Below are positions 35,543-43,999 of a stretch of 64,000 nt of DNA, piece after piece. A program made the position numbers and the translations under genes. How positions within the stretch are numbered: position 1 is the stretch's first letter; each line of letters opens with the position of its first letter. Source of the DNA: CBFDBF01 sp050293315 (GTDB lineage: Bacteria > Pseudomonadota > Gammaproteobacteria > Chromatiales > Chromatiaceae); NCBI GenBank assembly GCA_050293315.1, contig JBNKMS010000012.1, positions 371,219 through 435,218 on the forward strand, given 5' to 3'. The notes under the pieces are model-generated. The model was not told the origin of the DNA and did no database searches. It saw nothing but the letters and a program-made list of their open reading frames with translations.

Positions 35543-36930
35543 TGGTCGAGTATCTCCCCCTATTGATGTTTCTGGTCGTCTGTCTGGTGCTATTGATGGG
35601 CTATCCGGTCGCCTTCTCACTGGCCGGGACAGCCCTGCTGTTTGCCTGGATCGGTGGTATGACCGGCCATTTTGATCATGCCTTCCTGCAGGCGTTTCCC
35701 AATCGGCTCTTCGGTATCATGGACAATAAGATTCTGATAGCGGTGCCACTGTTTGTCTTTATGGGGGTGATGCTGGAGCGATCTCAGGTTGCTGAGAAGT
35801 TGCTAGATACCATGGCATGCCTGTTTGGCTCCCTGCGTGGTGGTCTCGGTATCTCAGTTACCATCGTCGGCATGTTGCTGGCTGCCAGTACCGGTATTGT
35901 CGGGGCGACTGTGGTAACCATGGGGCTACTGTCGTTGCCGACCATGCTGCGACGTAACTACGATCCGTCTATTGCAACCGGGACCATCTGTGCATCTGGT
36001 ACCCTGGGGCAGATCATCCCCCCATCAATCGTGCTGGTACTGCTCGGTGATGTGCTCTCCGCCGCCTATCAACAGGCACAGCTCAATATGGGTATTTGGC
36101 AACCGGAGACCGTCTCTGTTGCTGATCTGTTTGTAGGCGCATTGATTCCCGGTATTATGCTGGTTAGTTTCTATCTGCTCTATATAGTAGTGGTCGCACT
36201 GCTGCGCCCTGCAGCTGTGCCGGCGATTCCTGAGTCGGAAAGGGGTGAGCGGGGCTGGGAGTTATGGCAGCGGGTGATCAAGGTGCTGCTGCCACCGCTG
36301 GCGCTGATTATGGCCGTGCTCGGCTCCATCCTTAAAGGCGCTGCCACCCCAACCGAGGCGGCAGGTGTGGGCGCGGTTGGTGCTATGCTGTTGGCCCAAT
36401 TTCAGGGCAAGCTAAACCTGGAGACCCTGAAGGAGGTAATGCGGAGCACCACCATGGTCACCAGTATGGTGTTTCTGATCCTTATAGGGGCCTCAATCTT
36501 CTCCCTGGTGTTTCGCGGCTTTGGTGGAGATGATCTGGTTGCCTCGATACTTACCGATCTTCCAGGCGGGGCATTTGGAGCCATGCTGTCGGTAATGCTG
36601 GTGATGTTCCTACTTGGCTTTATCCTCGACTTTATTGAGATAACATTTGTTGTAGTACCAATCGTTGGGCCGATACTGCTGGCCATGGGGCTGGATCCGG
36701 TCTGGCTTGGTATCATGATTGCCATCAACCTACAGACCTCATTTCTGACCCCGCCGTTTGGCTTTTCACTCTTCTATCTGCGTGGCGTTGCTCCACCGGA
36801 GGTTGCTACGATCCAGATATACCGCGGGGTAGTCCCATTTATCATCATCCAGCTAATTATGCTGGGACTGTTGGCCTGGGAGCCGCAATTGGCCACCTGG
36901 CTGCCAGGTGTTGTGTATGGTGGACAGTAA
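35542..36930 (+). CDS. dctM: TRAP transporter large membrane subunit (DctM)
   Basis: A 462-residue protein starting at GTG 35542 with about twelve helices. FMGVMLERSQVAEKLL, SGTLGQIIPPSIVLVLLGD and TPTEAAGVGAVGAM are DctM signatures. It is somewhat longer than many DctM proteins because of a loop near residues 165-195 (SAAYQQAQLNMGIWQPE). No dctP binding-protein gene is found before or after, so the periplasmic subunit must be encoded elsewhere. Confidence 0.94.
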   Translation: MVEYLPLLMFLVVCLVLLMGYPVAFSLAGTALLFAWIGGMTGHFDHAFLQAFPNRLFGIMDNKILIAVPLFVFMGVMLERSQVAEKLLDTMACLFGSLRGGLGISVTIVGMLLAASTGIVGATVVTMGLLSLPTMLRRNYDPSIATGTICASGTLGQIIPPSIVLVLLGDVLSAAYQQAQLNMGIWQPETVSVADLFVGALIPGIMLVSFYLLYIVVVALLRPAAVPAIPESERGERGWELWQRVIKVLLPPLALIMAVLGSILKGAATPTEAAGVGAVGAMLLAQFQGKLNLETLKEVMRSTTMVTSMVFLILIGASIFSLVFRGFGGDDLVASILTDLPGGAFGAMLSVMLVMFLLGFILDFIEITFVVVPIVGPILLAMGLDPVWLGIMIAINLQTSFLTPPFGFSLFYLRGVAPPEVATIQIYRGVVPFIIIQLIMLGLLAWEPQLATWLPGVVYGGQ

Positions 36931-37166
36931 ATCCAGGCCTGAATCGCCTCTGTGAGCATTCTTCCCACTCAGTTCTTGTGGTTGTCAACATGCACCATAC
37001 CTGAACTATTTGTTTATCAATCAACAGGATGCGCGATGTTTGTGGTGGTTATAACCGCCAGTCGTTTCTCTCTGCTTTGGTGGTAGGTGCGAGCTGTGAT
37101 TGAATCCAACTCTGGGTGGATGCAAAATGGTGAACGTTTACGCAAACAGAGGGTATTGGCCGAATT

Positions 37167-38420
37167 ATGAACGGACCTGATTCAACCGCTACAGACGGTA
37201 AGCAGTTCTCTGACCTGCTCACAGTGGATAAGAAAGGACAGCCGCGTCTGCTGGATGCCGTGCACCCGCTACCAGATCTGCTCTCCCTGGATGCAGAAGA
37301 GGTGTTGCGCCAATTCAAAACCAGTCAGCTGGAGGATTTCTCCAAGGTCATTGGGGAGTTGGATGATCCTGAGAACCAGCTGAACCGGATGCTGGACAGA
37401 CTGCGTGAGATCGCTGAAAAAGATGAGCATAACAGCTTTAACGAGTTGGAGCTGTTTAACCCAGGGGCACTGCATGATCTATTTCTGCAGCTGCATGATC
37501 ATGTCATGGGGCATCCGGTCTGGTTACACCCATTTTTCCTGCGGATCTTCAAGGGCGATTTCAACCAGGAGCAGTTGGAGCTGTTCGCTAAGCAGTACTT
37601 TAACCAGATCAAGAATACCCGGCAGTGCGTCGCCCTGGCCCTAGGTCGCTTCTCCAGCCTGATATCGTTGCCCTATGGTTGCCTGAATGAGCGGGTGTCA
37701 GAGCTGGCGCAGATAGCCCTGGCCCAGCTACTGGCAGATGAGTATGGGGTGGCGACCTATAGCCTGGAAGATTACCCAGATATGTATGGGGTGCTGAGCT
37801 CGACTACCCATATCGGTATGTATCGTTACATGTTTGATGGTCTGGGTGTCCCATTTGAGCAGCAGGATGTGCCCATGCTGCCAGGGGTGGCGGACAACGT
37901 CTTGACCCAGCGACTTCTCTCCGATCATCCCGGTTTTTCACTGGTAGAGTCACTCGCCTCTGTTGGGCTTGGTATGGAGTGGGGTGTGCCGGAGTTTTTC
38001 AGCCTGCTGCTTGGGGGAATAATACGCTGGGCCTGGAAGCATGAGGTCCCCTTGACCCAGAAGCATCTGATAGTCTTAATAGCCCACGTAAGGTATGACG
38101 TGATGCATGCCATCTCTGTCATGCTCATAACTAGCTTCTTTAACCATGAAAACGACGCACTGGATCAGATCAAACAGGCCACCAATACCCTGATGTCCAG
38201 TCGCTATGGCATGATGAGCGCACTCTATCGCCATGTCTTTGAGGAGGAGTGCCCCAATATCGATGAGATCGGGCTGGACCCTCGTTACCATCTGCAGGAT
38301 TGGCGTATTGCCGATGCGTTGATTGAGGCGCGCAGTAAGGTCGCGCCGGAGCGGGTGGTCGGTGGTGAAGACTATCAGCGCAGGACCGCACTGCCATTTG
38401 TATTTTCAAATAATAAATAA
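37167..38420 (+). CDS. haem-oxygenase-like diiron oxidase (HDO/CADD-like) candidate
   Basis: A 417-residue protein. Residues ~100-330 look like the helical TenA/haem-oxygenase fold. Possible metal ligands of the HDO class are all present: E192 (LADEYG), H215 (TTHIGMYRYMFDGLG), E271 (GMEWGVPEFF), and H307, D311, H314 in HVRYDVMH, the H-x3-D-x2-H pattern of this class. The ~95-residue N-terminus and ~85-residue C-terminus are extra. Known HDOs oxidise amino acids, fatty acids or tyrosine-derived precursors (CADD makes p-aminobenzoate). The next gene, 21 bases on, encodes a TrpD2-like protein. The substrate is unknown. Confidence 0.65.
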   Translation: MNGPDSTATDGKQFSDLLTVDKKGQPRLLDAVHPLPDLLSLDAEEVLRQFKTSQLEDFSKVIGELDDPENQLNRMLDRLREIAEKDEHNSFNELELFNPGALHDLFLQLHDHVMGHPVWLHPFFLRIFKGDFNQEQLELFAKQYFNQIKNTRQCVALALGRFSSLISLPYGCLNERVSELAQIALAQLLADEYGVATYSLEDYPDMYGVLSSTTHIGMYRYMFDGLGVPFEQQDVPMLPGVADNVLTQRLLSDHPGFSLVESLASVGLGMEWGVPEFFSLLLGGIIRWAWKHEVPLTQKHLIVLIAHVRYDVMHAISVMLITSFFNHENDALDQIKQATNTLMSSRYGMMSALYRHVFEEECPNIDEIGLDPRYHLQDWRIADALIEARSKVAPERVVGGEDYQRRTALPFVFSNNK

Positions 38421-38441
38421 GTTATTCGGAGAGATGCACAC

Positions 38442-39479
38442 ATGCAAGATTTTACCAGTGAGGCTGGACGTGGGTTTCGCAAGCGTCTTATAGCTACCGC
38501 CAAAGGACGCCATGGCGCCAAAGATATGACCCGTGAAGAGGCGCGCGAGGCGTTGCTGTTCCTGTTTTCTGATGAGGCCCATCCGGCCCAGATCGGGGCC
38601 TTTCTCACCGCTATGCGCTTCAAGCGATCAACGGTAGAGGAGATGAAGGGTTTTCTCGATGCCATGGAGGAGACCGCCACCCTGATCAAACCCAAGGTGG
38701 AAAACCTGATTAACTGTAATGGTCCCTATGACGGACGCAAGAAGGCGCTTAATCTGAGCGTGCCTGCGGCGATCGTAGCGGCAGCCGCAGGCGTGCCTGT
38801 TATCTTGCATTCAGCTAATGGGTTGCCGCCAAAGTATGGGGTGACCAATGCCCGTATGCTGGAGGCAATGGGTATTCCCGCTGCCAAAGATCCAAAGTCG
38901 GTAGAGCAGGACATTGAGCAGAAGGGTGTCGGCCATCTTCACGCCTCTATCTATCTACATGGTGTAGAGCGCCTCAAGCCGCATCGCCAGGCAATGTTTT
39001 TCCGAACCTTCTTGCACTCCTGTGAGGTAATGCTCAATCCGGCTGGCGCCAGGCGCACCCTTATAGGGTCTGCGCATGAGACATTCATGGAGCGTTTTGC
39101 CGCCACGGTCGGTGAGCGTGGGCAGGAGCGTGTCATAGTGGTAATGGGACTCGATGGCGGTGATGAGCTGCCGCTGGCGCCAACTGCAGTGGCTGAATAC
39201 CACGATGGCAACATCGAGCGCTATACCCTGTCACCCGGCGACTTTGGACTCACAGAGAAGTCGCATCACCCGTGTGAAGAGCCTGCCAAGGCGGCCGCCA
39301 GCATAGAGGCGACCCTCTCCGGGAAAGATGATCTCCACCTGGATGCGATACTCTTCAATTCCGGGGTACGTATCTACCTGGGTGGCGGCGCGAATAGCAT
39401 TGAGGCAGGTATCGCGTTGGCGCGTGAGACCGTGAGTAGTGGCGCCGCTTACTACAAGGCCCTGGAGCTGCGGGGATAG
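38442..39479 (+). CDS. TrpD2-like (YbiB-type) glycosyltransferase-family-3 protein
   Basis: A 345-residue protein with ggagag eight bases before the ATG. It has the fold of anthranilate phosphoribosyltransferase (helical N-terminus, then alpha/beta). The phosphoribosyl-diphosphate loop of true TrpD (GTGGD) is replaced by NGPYDGRKKALNLS, and the C-terminus has LFNSGVRIYLGG. This matches the TrpD2/YbiB branch, some members of which bind nucleic acid and have no demonstrated transferase activity. A genuine trpD lies 0.75 kb downstream on the other strand. It is paired with the diiron oxidase gene upstream. Confidence 0.8.
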   Translation: MQDFTSEAGRGFRKRLIATAKGRHGAKDMTREEAREALLFLFSDEAHPAQIGAFLTAMRFKRSTVEEMKGFLDAMEETATLIKPKVENLINCNGPYDGRKKALNLSVPAAIVAAAAGVPVILHSANGLPPKYGVTNARMLEAMGIPAAKDPKSVEQDIEQKGVGHLHASIYLHGVERLKPHRQAMFFRTFLHSCEVMLNPAGARRTLIGSAHETFMERFAATVGERGQERVIVVMGLDGGDELPLAPTAVAEYHDGNIERYTLSPGDFGLTEKSHHPCEEPAKAAASIEATLSGKDDLHLDAILFNSGVRIYLGGGANSIEAGIALARETVSSGAAYYKALELRG

Positions 39480-39577
39480 AGGCAGTCGCTGGGGACAGGT
39501 GACCGCAAATACCATTTGCAGCAACACCGCTATCTGCGGTATTTTCTGGTGAGTTCATTCAGCAAAGGGAGATGGTT

Positions 39578-39724
39578 ATGAGCAAGCTAATCAAGCTATT
39601 CCGTAGAGTAACCCATATGATCCTGTGCGCCTGTAGTGCAACCTGTCCGGAGTGCGGCGATCCGTGCGTCAATACCTTTAACCATCAGGATGGTGAGCAC
39701 AGCTGCGGTGACCACTCCTGGTAG
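39578..39724 (+). CDS. 48-residue Cys/His-rich small protein
   Basis: ATG at 39578 preceded by aaagggag; 48 codons and a TAG. The N-terminus is basic and amphipathic (MSKLIKLFRRVTHMIL). Six cysteines follow in C-x-C-x3-C-x2-C-x3-C ... C order (CACSATCPECGDPC, then SCGDHSW), with His at 13, 36, 41 and 46. The spacing resembles a small zinc or iron-sulfur knuckle, or a Cys-rich peptide. It sits 98 bases after the TrpD2-like gene, in the same direction. No family is recognised. Confidence 0.6.
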   Translation: MSKLIKLFRRVTHMILCACSATCPECGDPCVNTFNHQDGEHSCGDHSW

Positions 39725-39852
39725 GGATGTAGCCGCAGAACAGATCCCATCCGGGGCAGGATAGTCATCAATTTTATGACTACTTGTAAGCCTCCAGACC
39801 ATCACTTCTGCACAGGATTCAGGAACTGGGTGGTATATTGAGGTGTAGAGTG

Positions 39853-40209
39853 ATGCATGATCATAAAGGTAGTTGCCATTGCGGTGCGGTACGTTTCTCC
39901 TATTCGGGTGAGGCGATTACCAAGGGGGTGCGCTGCAACTGCTCCATCTGCTCACGTAAGGGCGCAATGATGTCTGCAGAGTTGATCCCTGAGGCTGAGT
40001 TGAATATCGATGCGGATCCGGCTGTTTTAGGGCTGTATCAGTTTGGAGCGAAGACTGCCAAGCACTATTTTTGCACAAATTGTGGGATCTACACATTTCA
40101 CGAGACCGCTAGAAAGGCAGGACACTATCGAGTCAATCTTGCCTGTGTTGAGGGGGTTGATATCTTCTCTTTGGAGTTCGAGCTGTTTGACGGCAAACAT
40201 CTGCTGTGA
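39853..40209 (+). CDS. GFA-family (DUF636) zinc protein
   Basis: About 118 residues from the ATG at 39853. The Mss4-like zinc fold is clear: GSCHCGAVRF, RCNCSICSRKGAM and FCTNCGIYTFH provide seven or more Cys ligands. Named after glutathione-dependent formaldehyde-activating enzyme, but most members have no proven activity. Same direction as the diiron-oxidase cluster, 128 bases after the Cys-rich peptide, and convergent with trpD. Confidence 0.85.
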   Translation: MHDHKGSCHCGAVRFSYSGEAITKGVRCNCSICSRKGAMMSAELIPEAELNIDADPAVLGLYQFGAKTAKHYFCTNCGIYTFHETARKAGHYRVNLACVEGVDIFSLEFELFDGKHLL

Positions 40210-40228
40210 CAAACAGTTACAATCCAGG

Positions 40229-41251
40229 TCAGGCTAACTCGTCTGTAAATTGCGCCAGCCGCTCCAGTCTATTGCGCGCCTCGCCACTGGCAATCGCCTC
40301 ACCGGCCATCTTGACCCCATCAGCCATGGTGGGGGCTAGGCCGCAGGTGTAGATGGCGGCGCCGGCATTGAGCTGTACGATGTCGCGGGCCGGCCCCGGA
40401 TTGTTATCCAGCAGAGAGCGGATTATGGCGAGACTCTCTGCGGCGCTATTTACGGTGATCTCAGAGATGGGAGTACGCTGCAGGCCAAAGTCCTCCGGTT
40501 GAATGCTGTAGCGACTAACGGCCCCATCCTTCAGCTCTGCCACCTCAGTCTGGTCGCCGATGGAGATCTCATCGAGACCATCTCTGGCATGCACCACCAT
40601 GACATGACGGCTGCCGAGTTCCAGCATCACGTTGGCGATCGGTTCGACCAGCTCTGCGCTGAATACACCCAGCATCAGGTTGGGGACACCGGCCGGGTTG
40701 GTCAATGGGCCTAGTATGTTAAATATGGTGCGTACCCCCAGCTCTTTCCGCGGACCGATAGCGTGCCTCATGGCGCTGTGATGGCCGGGGGCGAACATAA
40801 AACCTACACCTACCTCACGTACGCACTGTTCCACCTGCTCTGCGGTCAGATCAAGGCGTACCCCGGCCGCCTCCAGCACATCGGCACTGCCGGATTTACT
40901 CGAAATGGAGCGGTTGCCATGCTTGGCGACACTACAACCGGCCGCGGCTGCAACAAAGATTGAGGCGGTGGAGATGTTGAAGGTGCTGGATGAGTCACCG
41001 CCGGTGCCGACAATATCCACCGCATGGTCGAGGCCACTGATATCCACGCCGGTAGCCAGCTCACGCATCACGGTAGCGGCAGCGGCGATCTCATGTATGG
41101 TCTCGCCCTTCATCCGCAAGCCGATGAGGAAGCCGCCGATCTGAGAGTCTGTGGCACCACCGGTCATGATGGTGCGCATCACCTCGGTCATCTCTGCTGT
41201 GCTGAGGTCATGCCGGGCTAATACCTGATTGATGGCTTGCTGCATGTTCAT
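40229..41251 (-). CDS. trpD: anthranilate phosphoribosyltransferase
   Basis: A 340-residue enzyme of tryptophan biosynthesis that joins anthranilate to PRPP. VGTGGDSSSTFNIST (PRPP loop) and KHGNRSISSKSGSADVLEA are present, as is the C-terminal LNAGAAIYTCG. GGAG lies upstream of the start (ATGAACATGCAG). It is the last gene of a minus-strand trpE-trpG-trpD set; trpC, which usually follows in this class, is absent, because the next gene is on the other strand. The 183-base gap to trpG is an inverted-repeat element. Confidence 0.96.
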   Translation of the reverse strand: MNMQQAINQVLARHDLSTAEMTEVMRTIMTGGATDSQIGGFLIGLRMKGETIHEIAAAATVMRELATGVDISGLDHAVDIVGTGGDSSSTFNISTASIFVAAAAGCSVAKHGNRSISSKSGSADVLEAAGVRLDLTAEQVEQCVREVGVGFMFAPGHHSAMRHAIGPRKELGVRTIFNILGPLTNPAGVPNLMLGVFSAELVEPIANVMLELGSRHVMVVHARDGLDEISIGDQTEVAELKDGAVSRYSIQPEDFGLQRTPISEITVNSAAESLAIIRSLLDNNPGPARDIVQLNAGAAIYTCGLAPTMADGVKMAGEAIASGEARNRLERLAQFTDELA

Positions 41252-41263
41252 CTTTTTACTCCG

Positions 41264-41437
41264 TAATTAAACGCAAAGGTCGCAAAGCCGCAGAGGGTTT
41301 TATTATGGCATCTCTGATGAATTCGACTTTAAAACGACCGGGCTATGCACTGTTCTTTCGGTTAACAAAAAAATCGGCAGGCTGAAGTACCAATTATCTT
41401 TGCGTCCTCTGTACCTCTGCGTTCTTTGCGTTAATTA
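41264..41437. mobile_element. 174-base gene-less inverted-repeat element (MITE-like) between trpG and trpD
   Basis: The ends are TAATTAAACGCAAAG (41264-41278) and CTTTGCGTTAATTA (41424-41437), inverted with one base gained in the left copy. Inside each end come further CGCAAAG or CGCAGAG heptads about nine bases apart. The middle is AT-rich with no gene. The right end supplies the TAA stop codon of trpG. It belongs to the same family as the GxxExxY element 600 bases away. Confidence 0.7.
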
Positions 41438-42016
41438 TCGATTCTCAATAAAGTTTCTGAGCAGGTCATGCCCATTCTCGGTCAGGATCGATTCCGGATG
41501 AAACTGTACCCCCTGTACATTCATCTCTCTGTGGCGTACGCCCATGATCTCATCCATTGATCCATCCTCAAGTTGGGTCCAGGCAGTGATCTCCAGGCAC
41601 TTCGGCAGGCTCTCTCTCTCGATGACCAGGGAGTGATAGCGGGTCGCAGTACATGGATTCTCCAGACCAGTGAATACGCCGCTGTTGGAGTGATATATGG
41701 ATGAGGTCTTACCATGCATCACCTGGCGCGCGTGGACTATGTTGCCGCCAAATGCCTGGCCTATCGACTGGTGTCCCAGACAGACCCCGAGGATCGGTAT
41801 CTTTCCGGCGAAGGCCTTGATTGCCTCCACCGAGACCCCGGCCTGATCGGGAGTACAGGGTCCTGGTGAGATGACTATCTGGTCGGGCTGCAGCTCTTCG
41901 ATCTGGGTGACACTGATCTCATCGTTGCGCTGTACCCGCACATCTGCCCCCAGCTCACCCAGATACTGCACCAGGTTATAGGTGAAGGAGTCGTAGTTGT
42001 CGATCATTAAGAGCAT
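41435..42016 (-). CDS. trpG: anthranilate synthase glutamine amidotransferase component
   Basis: A 193-residue class-I amidotransferase: ISPGPCTPDQAG, nucleophile loop GVCLGHQSIGQAFGG and the His-Glu of VQFHPESILT. It supplies ammonia to TrpE; in many bacteria the same protein also serves PabB. The stop codon lies within the terminal repeat of the downstream element, so the last codons may have been set by that insertion. Separated from trpE by the GxxExxY element. Confidence 0.95.
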   Translation of the reverse strand: MLLMIDNYDSFTYNLVQYLGELGADVRVQRNDEISVTQIEELQPDQIVISPGPCTPDQAGVSVEAIKAFAGKIPILGVCLGHQSIGQAFGGNIVHARQVMHGKTSSIYHSNSGVFTGLENPCTATRYHSLVIERESLPKCLEITAWTQLEDGSMDEIMGVRHREMNVQGVQFHPESILTENGHDLLRNFIENR

Positions 42017-42034
42017 TGGCTTAGTCCGGTAATG

Positions 42035-42492
42035 TAACGCGGAGGACGCAAAGGCGCAAAGTACGCAAAGTTAGTTAAGGTTGTTAGCAACTCGATAAAT
42101 CCCATGTTTCACAAGTTCTGTATTGAAGTTTATGAGCAATCCAAGTTTTTTGTCGGTTAGTCGAAGATAGGTGAGTAGCTGTGCTTTGTGAAGAGTTTCG
42201 ATCTTTTCCACAGATTTTAGCTCCACCAATAACCGTCCTCCAACTATCAGGTCTGCTCGGTATGCGTTGTCAATCAGCAGTCCTTTATACCCAACCGCAA
42301 TAGGCGCCTCTCGTTCAAAATATAGTTTACGCAAACGCAGTTCGTGGCATAGACAGTCGTGATATGCTGATTCCAGCAGACCTGCCCCCAGCGATTTGTG
42401 CACATCTATAGCTGCCCCAATCACCTCGTGAGCCAATACATTTTCATCCATGATCTCTGCGTCCTTTGCGTCTTAGCGTTCTTTGCGTTTAA
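42035..42492. mobile_element. 458-base heptad-repeat element carrying a GxxExxY gene, inserted between trpE and trpG
   Basis: The left end (42035-42070) reads TAACGCGGAGGACGCAAAGG and continues with two more CGCAAAG units. The right end (42455-42492) is the inverted counterpart, CTCTGCGTCCTTTGCG then CTTAGCG and CTTTGCGTTTAA. The enclosed DNA is almost entirely the GxxExxY gene. Gene-less relatives with the same ends occur at 41264-41437, 50254-50355 and 54041-54228. No transposase is encoded in any of them. Confidence 0.65.
42071..42451 (-). CDS. GxxExxY protein (PD-(D/E)XK-like fold)
   Basis: A 126-residue protein. GAGLLESAYHDCL gives the name motif G-x-x-E-x-x-Y, and YRADLIVGGRLLVELK gives the D...ExK arrangement of PD-(D/E)XK nucleases. 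The ending LGLLINFN is also typical. The biochemical function is not established; the fold suggests a nuclease or a decayed one. It lies within the trp operon in the same direction, surrounded by CGCAAAG heptads, so it is likely the coding part of a small mobile element. Confidence 0.88.
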   Translation of the reverse strand: MDENVLAHEVIGAAIDVHKSLGAGLLESAYHDCLCHELRLRKLYFEREAPIAVGYKGLLIDNAYRADLIVGGRLLVELKSVEKIETLHKAQLLTYLRLTDKKLGLLINFNTELVKHGIYRVANNLN

Positions 42493-42496
42493 TCTC

Positions 42497-43987
42497 CTAA
42501 CCTGAATCAGAGCTCTTATCCAGTCCTGCTTCAGCCAATTCTACCGCACGGAAGACAGCGCGCCCTTTGTTCATGGTCTCTTTCCACTCCAGCCTGGGTA
42601 CAGAGTCGGCGACGATCCCGGCCCCGGCCTGGATGTGCAGGGTGTCATCCTTGATCACAGCGGTACGGATGGCGATGGCGGTGTCCATGTTGCCGTTCCA
42701 GGAGAGATAACCCACCGCTCCGGAGTAGACCCCGCGTTTTACCGGCTCCAGTTCGTCAATGATCTCCATGGCGCGTATCTTGGGGGCGCCACTGACGGTA
42801 CCGGCGGGGAAGGTGGCACGTAGCACATCTATGGCGCTCATCTCCTCATTCAGTTTACCCACGACATTGGAGACGATATGCATGACATGGGAGTAACGCT
42901 CTACGATCATCTTGTCGGTGAGCTTGACCGTACCAACCTGTGCCACCCGACCGGTGTCATTCCGACCCAGGTCTATCAGCATCAGATGCTCAGCCAACTC
43001 TTTGGGGTCGGCCAGCAGCTCCTGTTCCAGGGCCAGGTCCTCCATCTCGGTGTGGCCACGACGGCGGGTGCCGGCGATAGGTCGTACAGTGATCTCCCCA
43101 TCCTCCAGACGCACCAGGATCTCCGGTGAAGAGCCGACGATATGGAAGTCATCAAGATTTAGAAAGTACATGTACGGTGATGGATTCAGTCCCCGCAGCG
43201 CCCGGTATAGGTCCAGCGGCGGTGCGCCAAACGGTATCGACAGGCGCTGCGATAGAACTACCTGCATACAGTCTCCATCCAGGATGTACTGTTTGCACTT
43301 TTCCACCGCCTGTTTGAAGCCCTCTTCGGTGAAACCGGAGACGAAATGGGACTCCTCCACACTGCGTGGCTGTTCATGTCTGCGTCGTGGCGCGGCCCCC
43401 TCCATCTTCTTGATTAGTTCAGCGATGCGTGTCTCGCCCTGCTCCAAGGTTTCACCCTGGGATGGATCTACATAGACCACCAGATACATGCAGCCGCGCA
43501 GGTTGTCGAATACCACCACCTCATCGGAGACCATCAGCAGGATGTCGGGGTTGCCGATGGTGTCTGGATTGGGGCAGTCGGCCAGTTTGGGCTCAATATA
43601 GCGAATGGTGTCATAGCCGAAGTAGCCCACCAGCCCGCCACTGAAGCGGGGTAGGCCATCTATCTCAGTGGCCCGGTAGCGATCCTGGAACTCCTCAATA
43701 AATGCCAGTGGATCATCTACTGTATGGTTTTCCACCACCTTGCCACCGCTCTCTACAGTGATCTCGTGGCCATGCACCCGTAGCAGGGAATGACACGGCA
43801 GACCGATGATGGAGTAGCGGCCCCACTTCTCGCCGCCCTGGACCGACTCGAATAGATAGGAGTAGGGGCCATCGGCCAGTTTGAGGTAGACGCTCAGCGG
43901 GGTGTCGAGGTCTGCCAGAACCTCGCGCATTACGGGGATACGGTTATAGCCCTCTGCTTCCAGGGCGGTGAACTGTTCGGGTTTCAT
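42497..43987 (-). CDS. trpE: anthranilate synthase component I
   Basis: About 496 residues from the ATG at 43987 (MKPEQF), which has ggagag just upstream. Chorismate-binding signatures are present: GRRRGHTEMEDLALEQELLADPKE, LIDLGRNDTGRV, FPAGTVSGAPKIRAMEIIDELE and IQAGAGIVADS. A feedback-inhibition motif near the N-terminus is LLESV-like (SYLFESVQGGEKWGRYS). It converts chorismate to anthranilate with TrpG. A leader peptide and terminator precede it. The gph gene that often sits between rpe and trpE is missing. Confidence 0.96.
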   Translation of the reverse strand: MKPEQFTALEAEGYNRIPVMREVLADLDTPLSVYLKLADGPYSYLFESVQGGEKWGRYSIIGLPCHSLLRVHGHEITVESGGKVVENHTVDDPLAFIEEFQDRYRATEIDGLPRFSGGLVGYFGYDTIRYIEPKLADCPNPDTIGNPDILLMVSDEVVVFDNLRGCMYLVVYVDPSQGETLEQGETRIAELIKKMEGAAPRRRHEQPRSVEESHFVSGFTEEGFKQAVEKCKQYILDGDCMQVVLSQRLSIPFGAPPLDLYRALRGLNPSPYMYFLNLDDFHIVGSSPEILVRLEDGEITVRPIAGTRRRGHTEMEDLALEQELLADPKELAEHLMLIDLGRNDTGRVAQVGTVKLTDKMIVERYSHVMHIVSNVVGKLNEEMSAIDVLRATFPAGTVSGAPKIRAMEIIDELEPVKRGVYSGAVGYLSWNGNMDTAIAIRTAVIKDDTLHIQAGAGIVADSVPRLEWKETMNKGRAVFRAVELAEAGLDKSSDSG

Positions 43988-43999
43988 GTTGCTCTCCAC

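Noticed and set aside
41264..42492. Heptad arrays taken as a CRISPR
   Set aside because: Units are 7-10 bases, with no spacers, no uniform repeat length and no cas genes.
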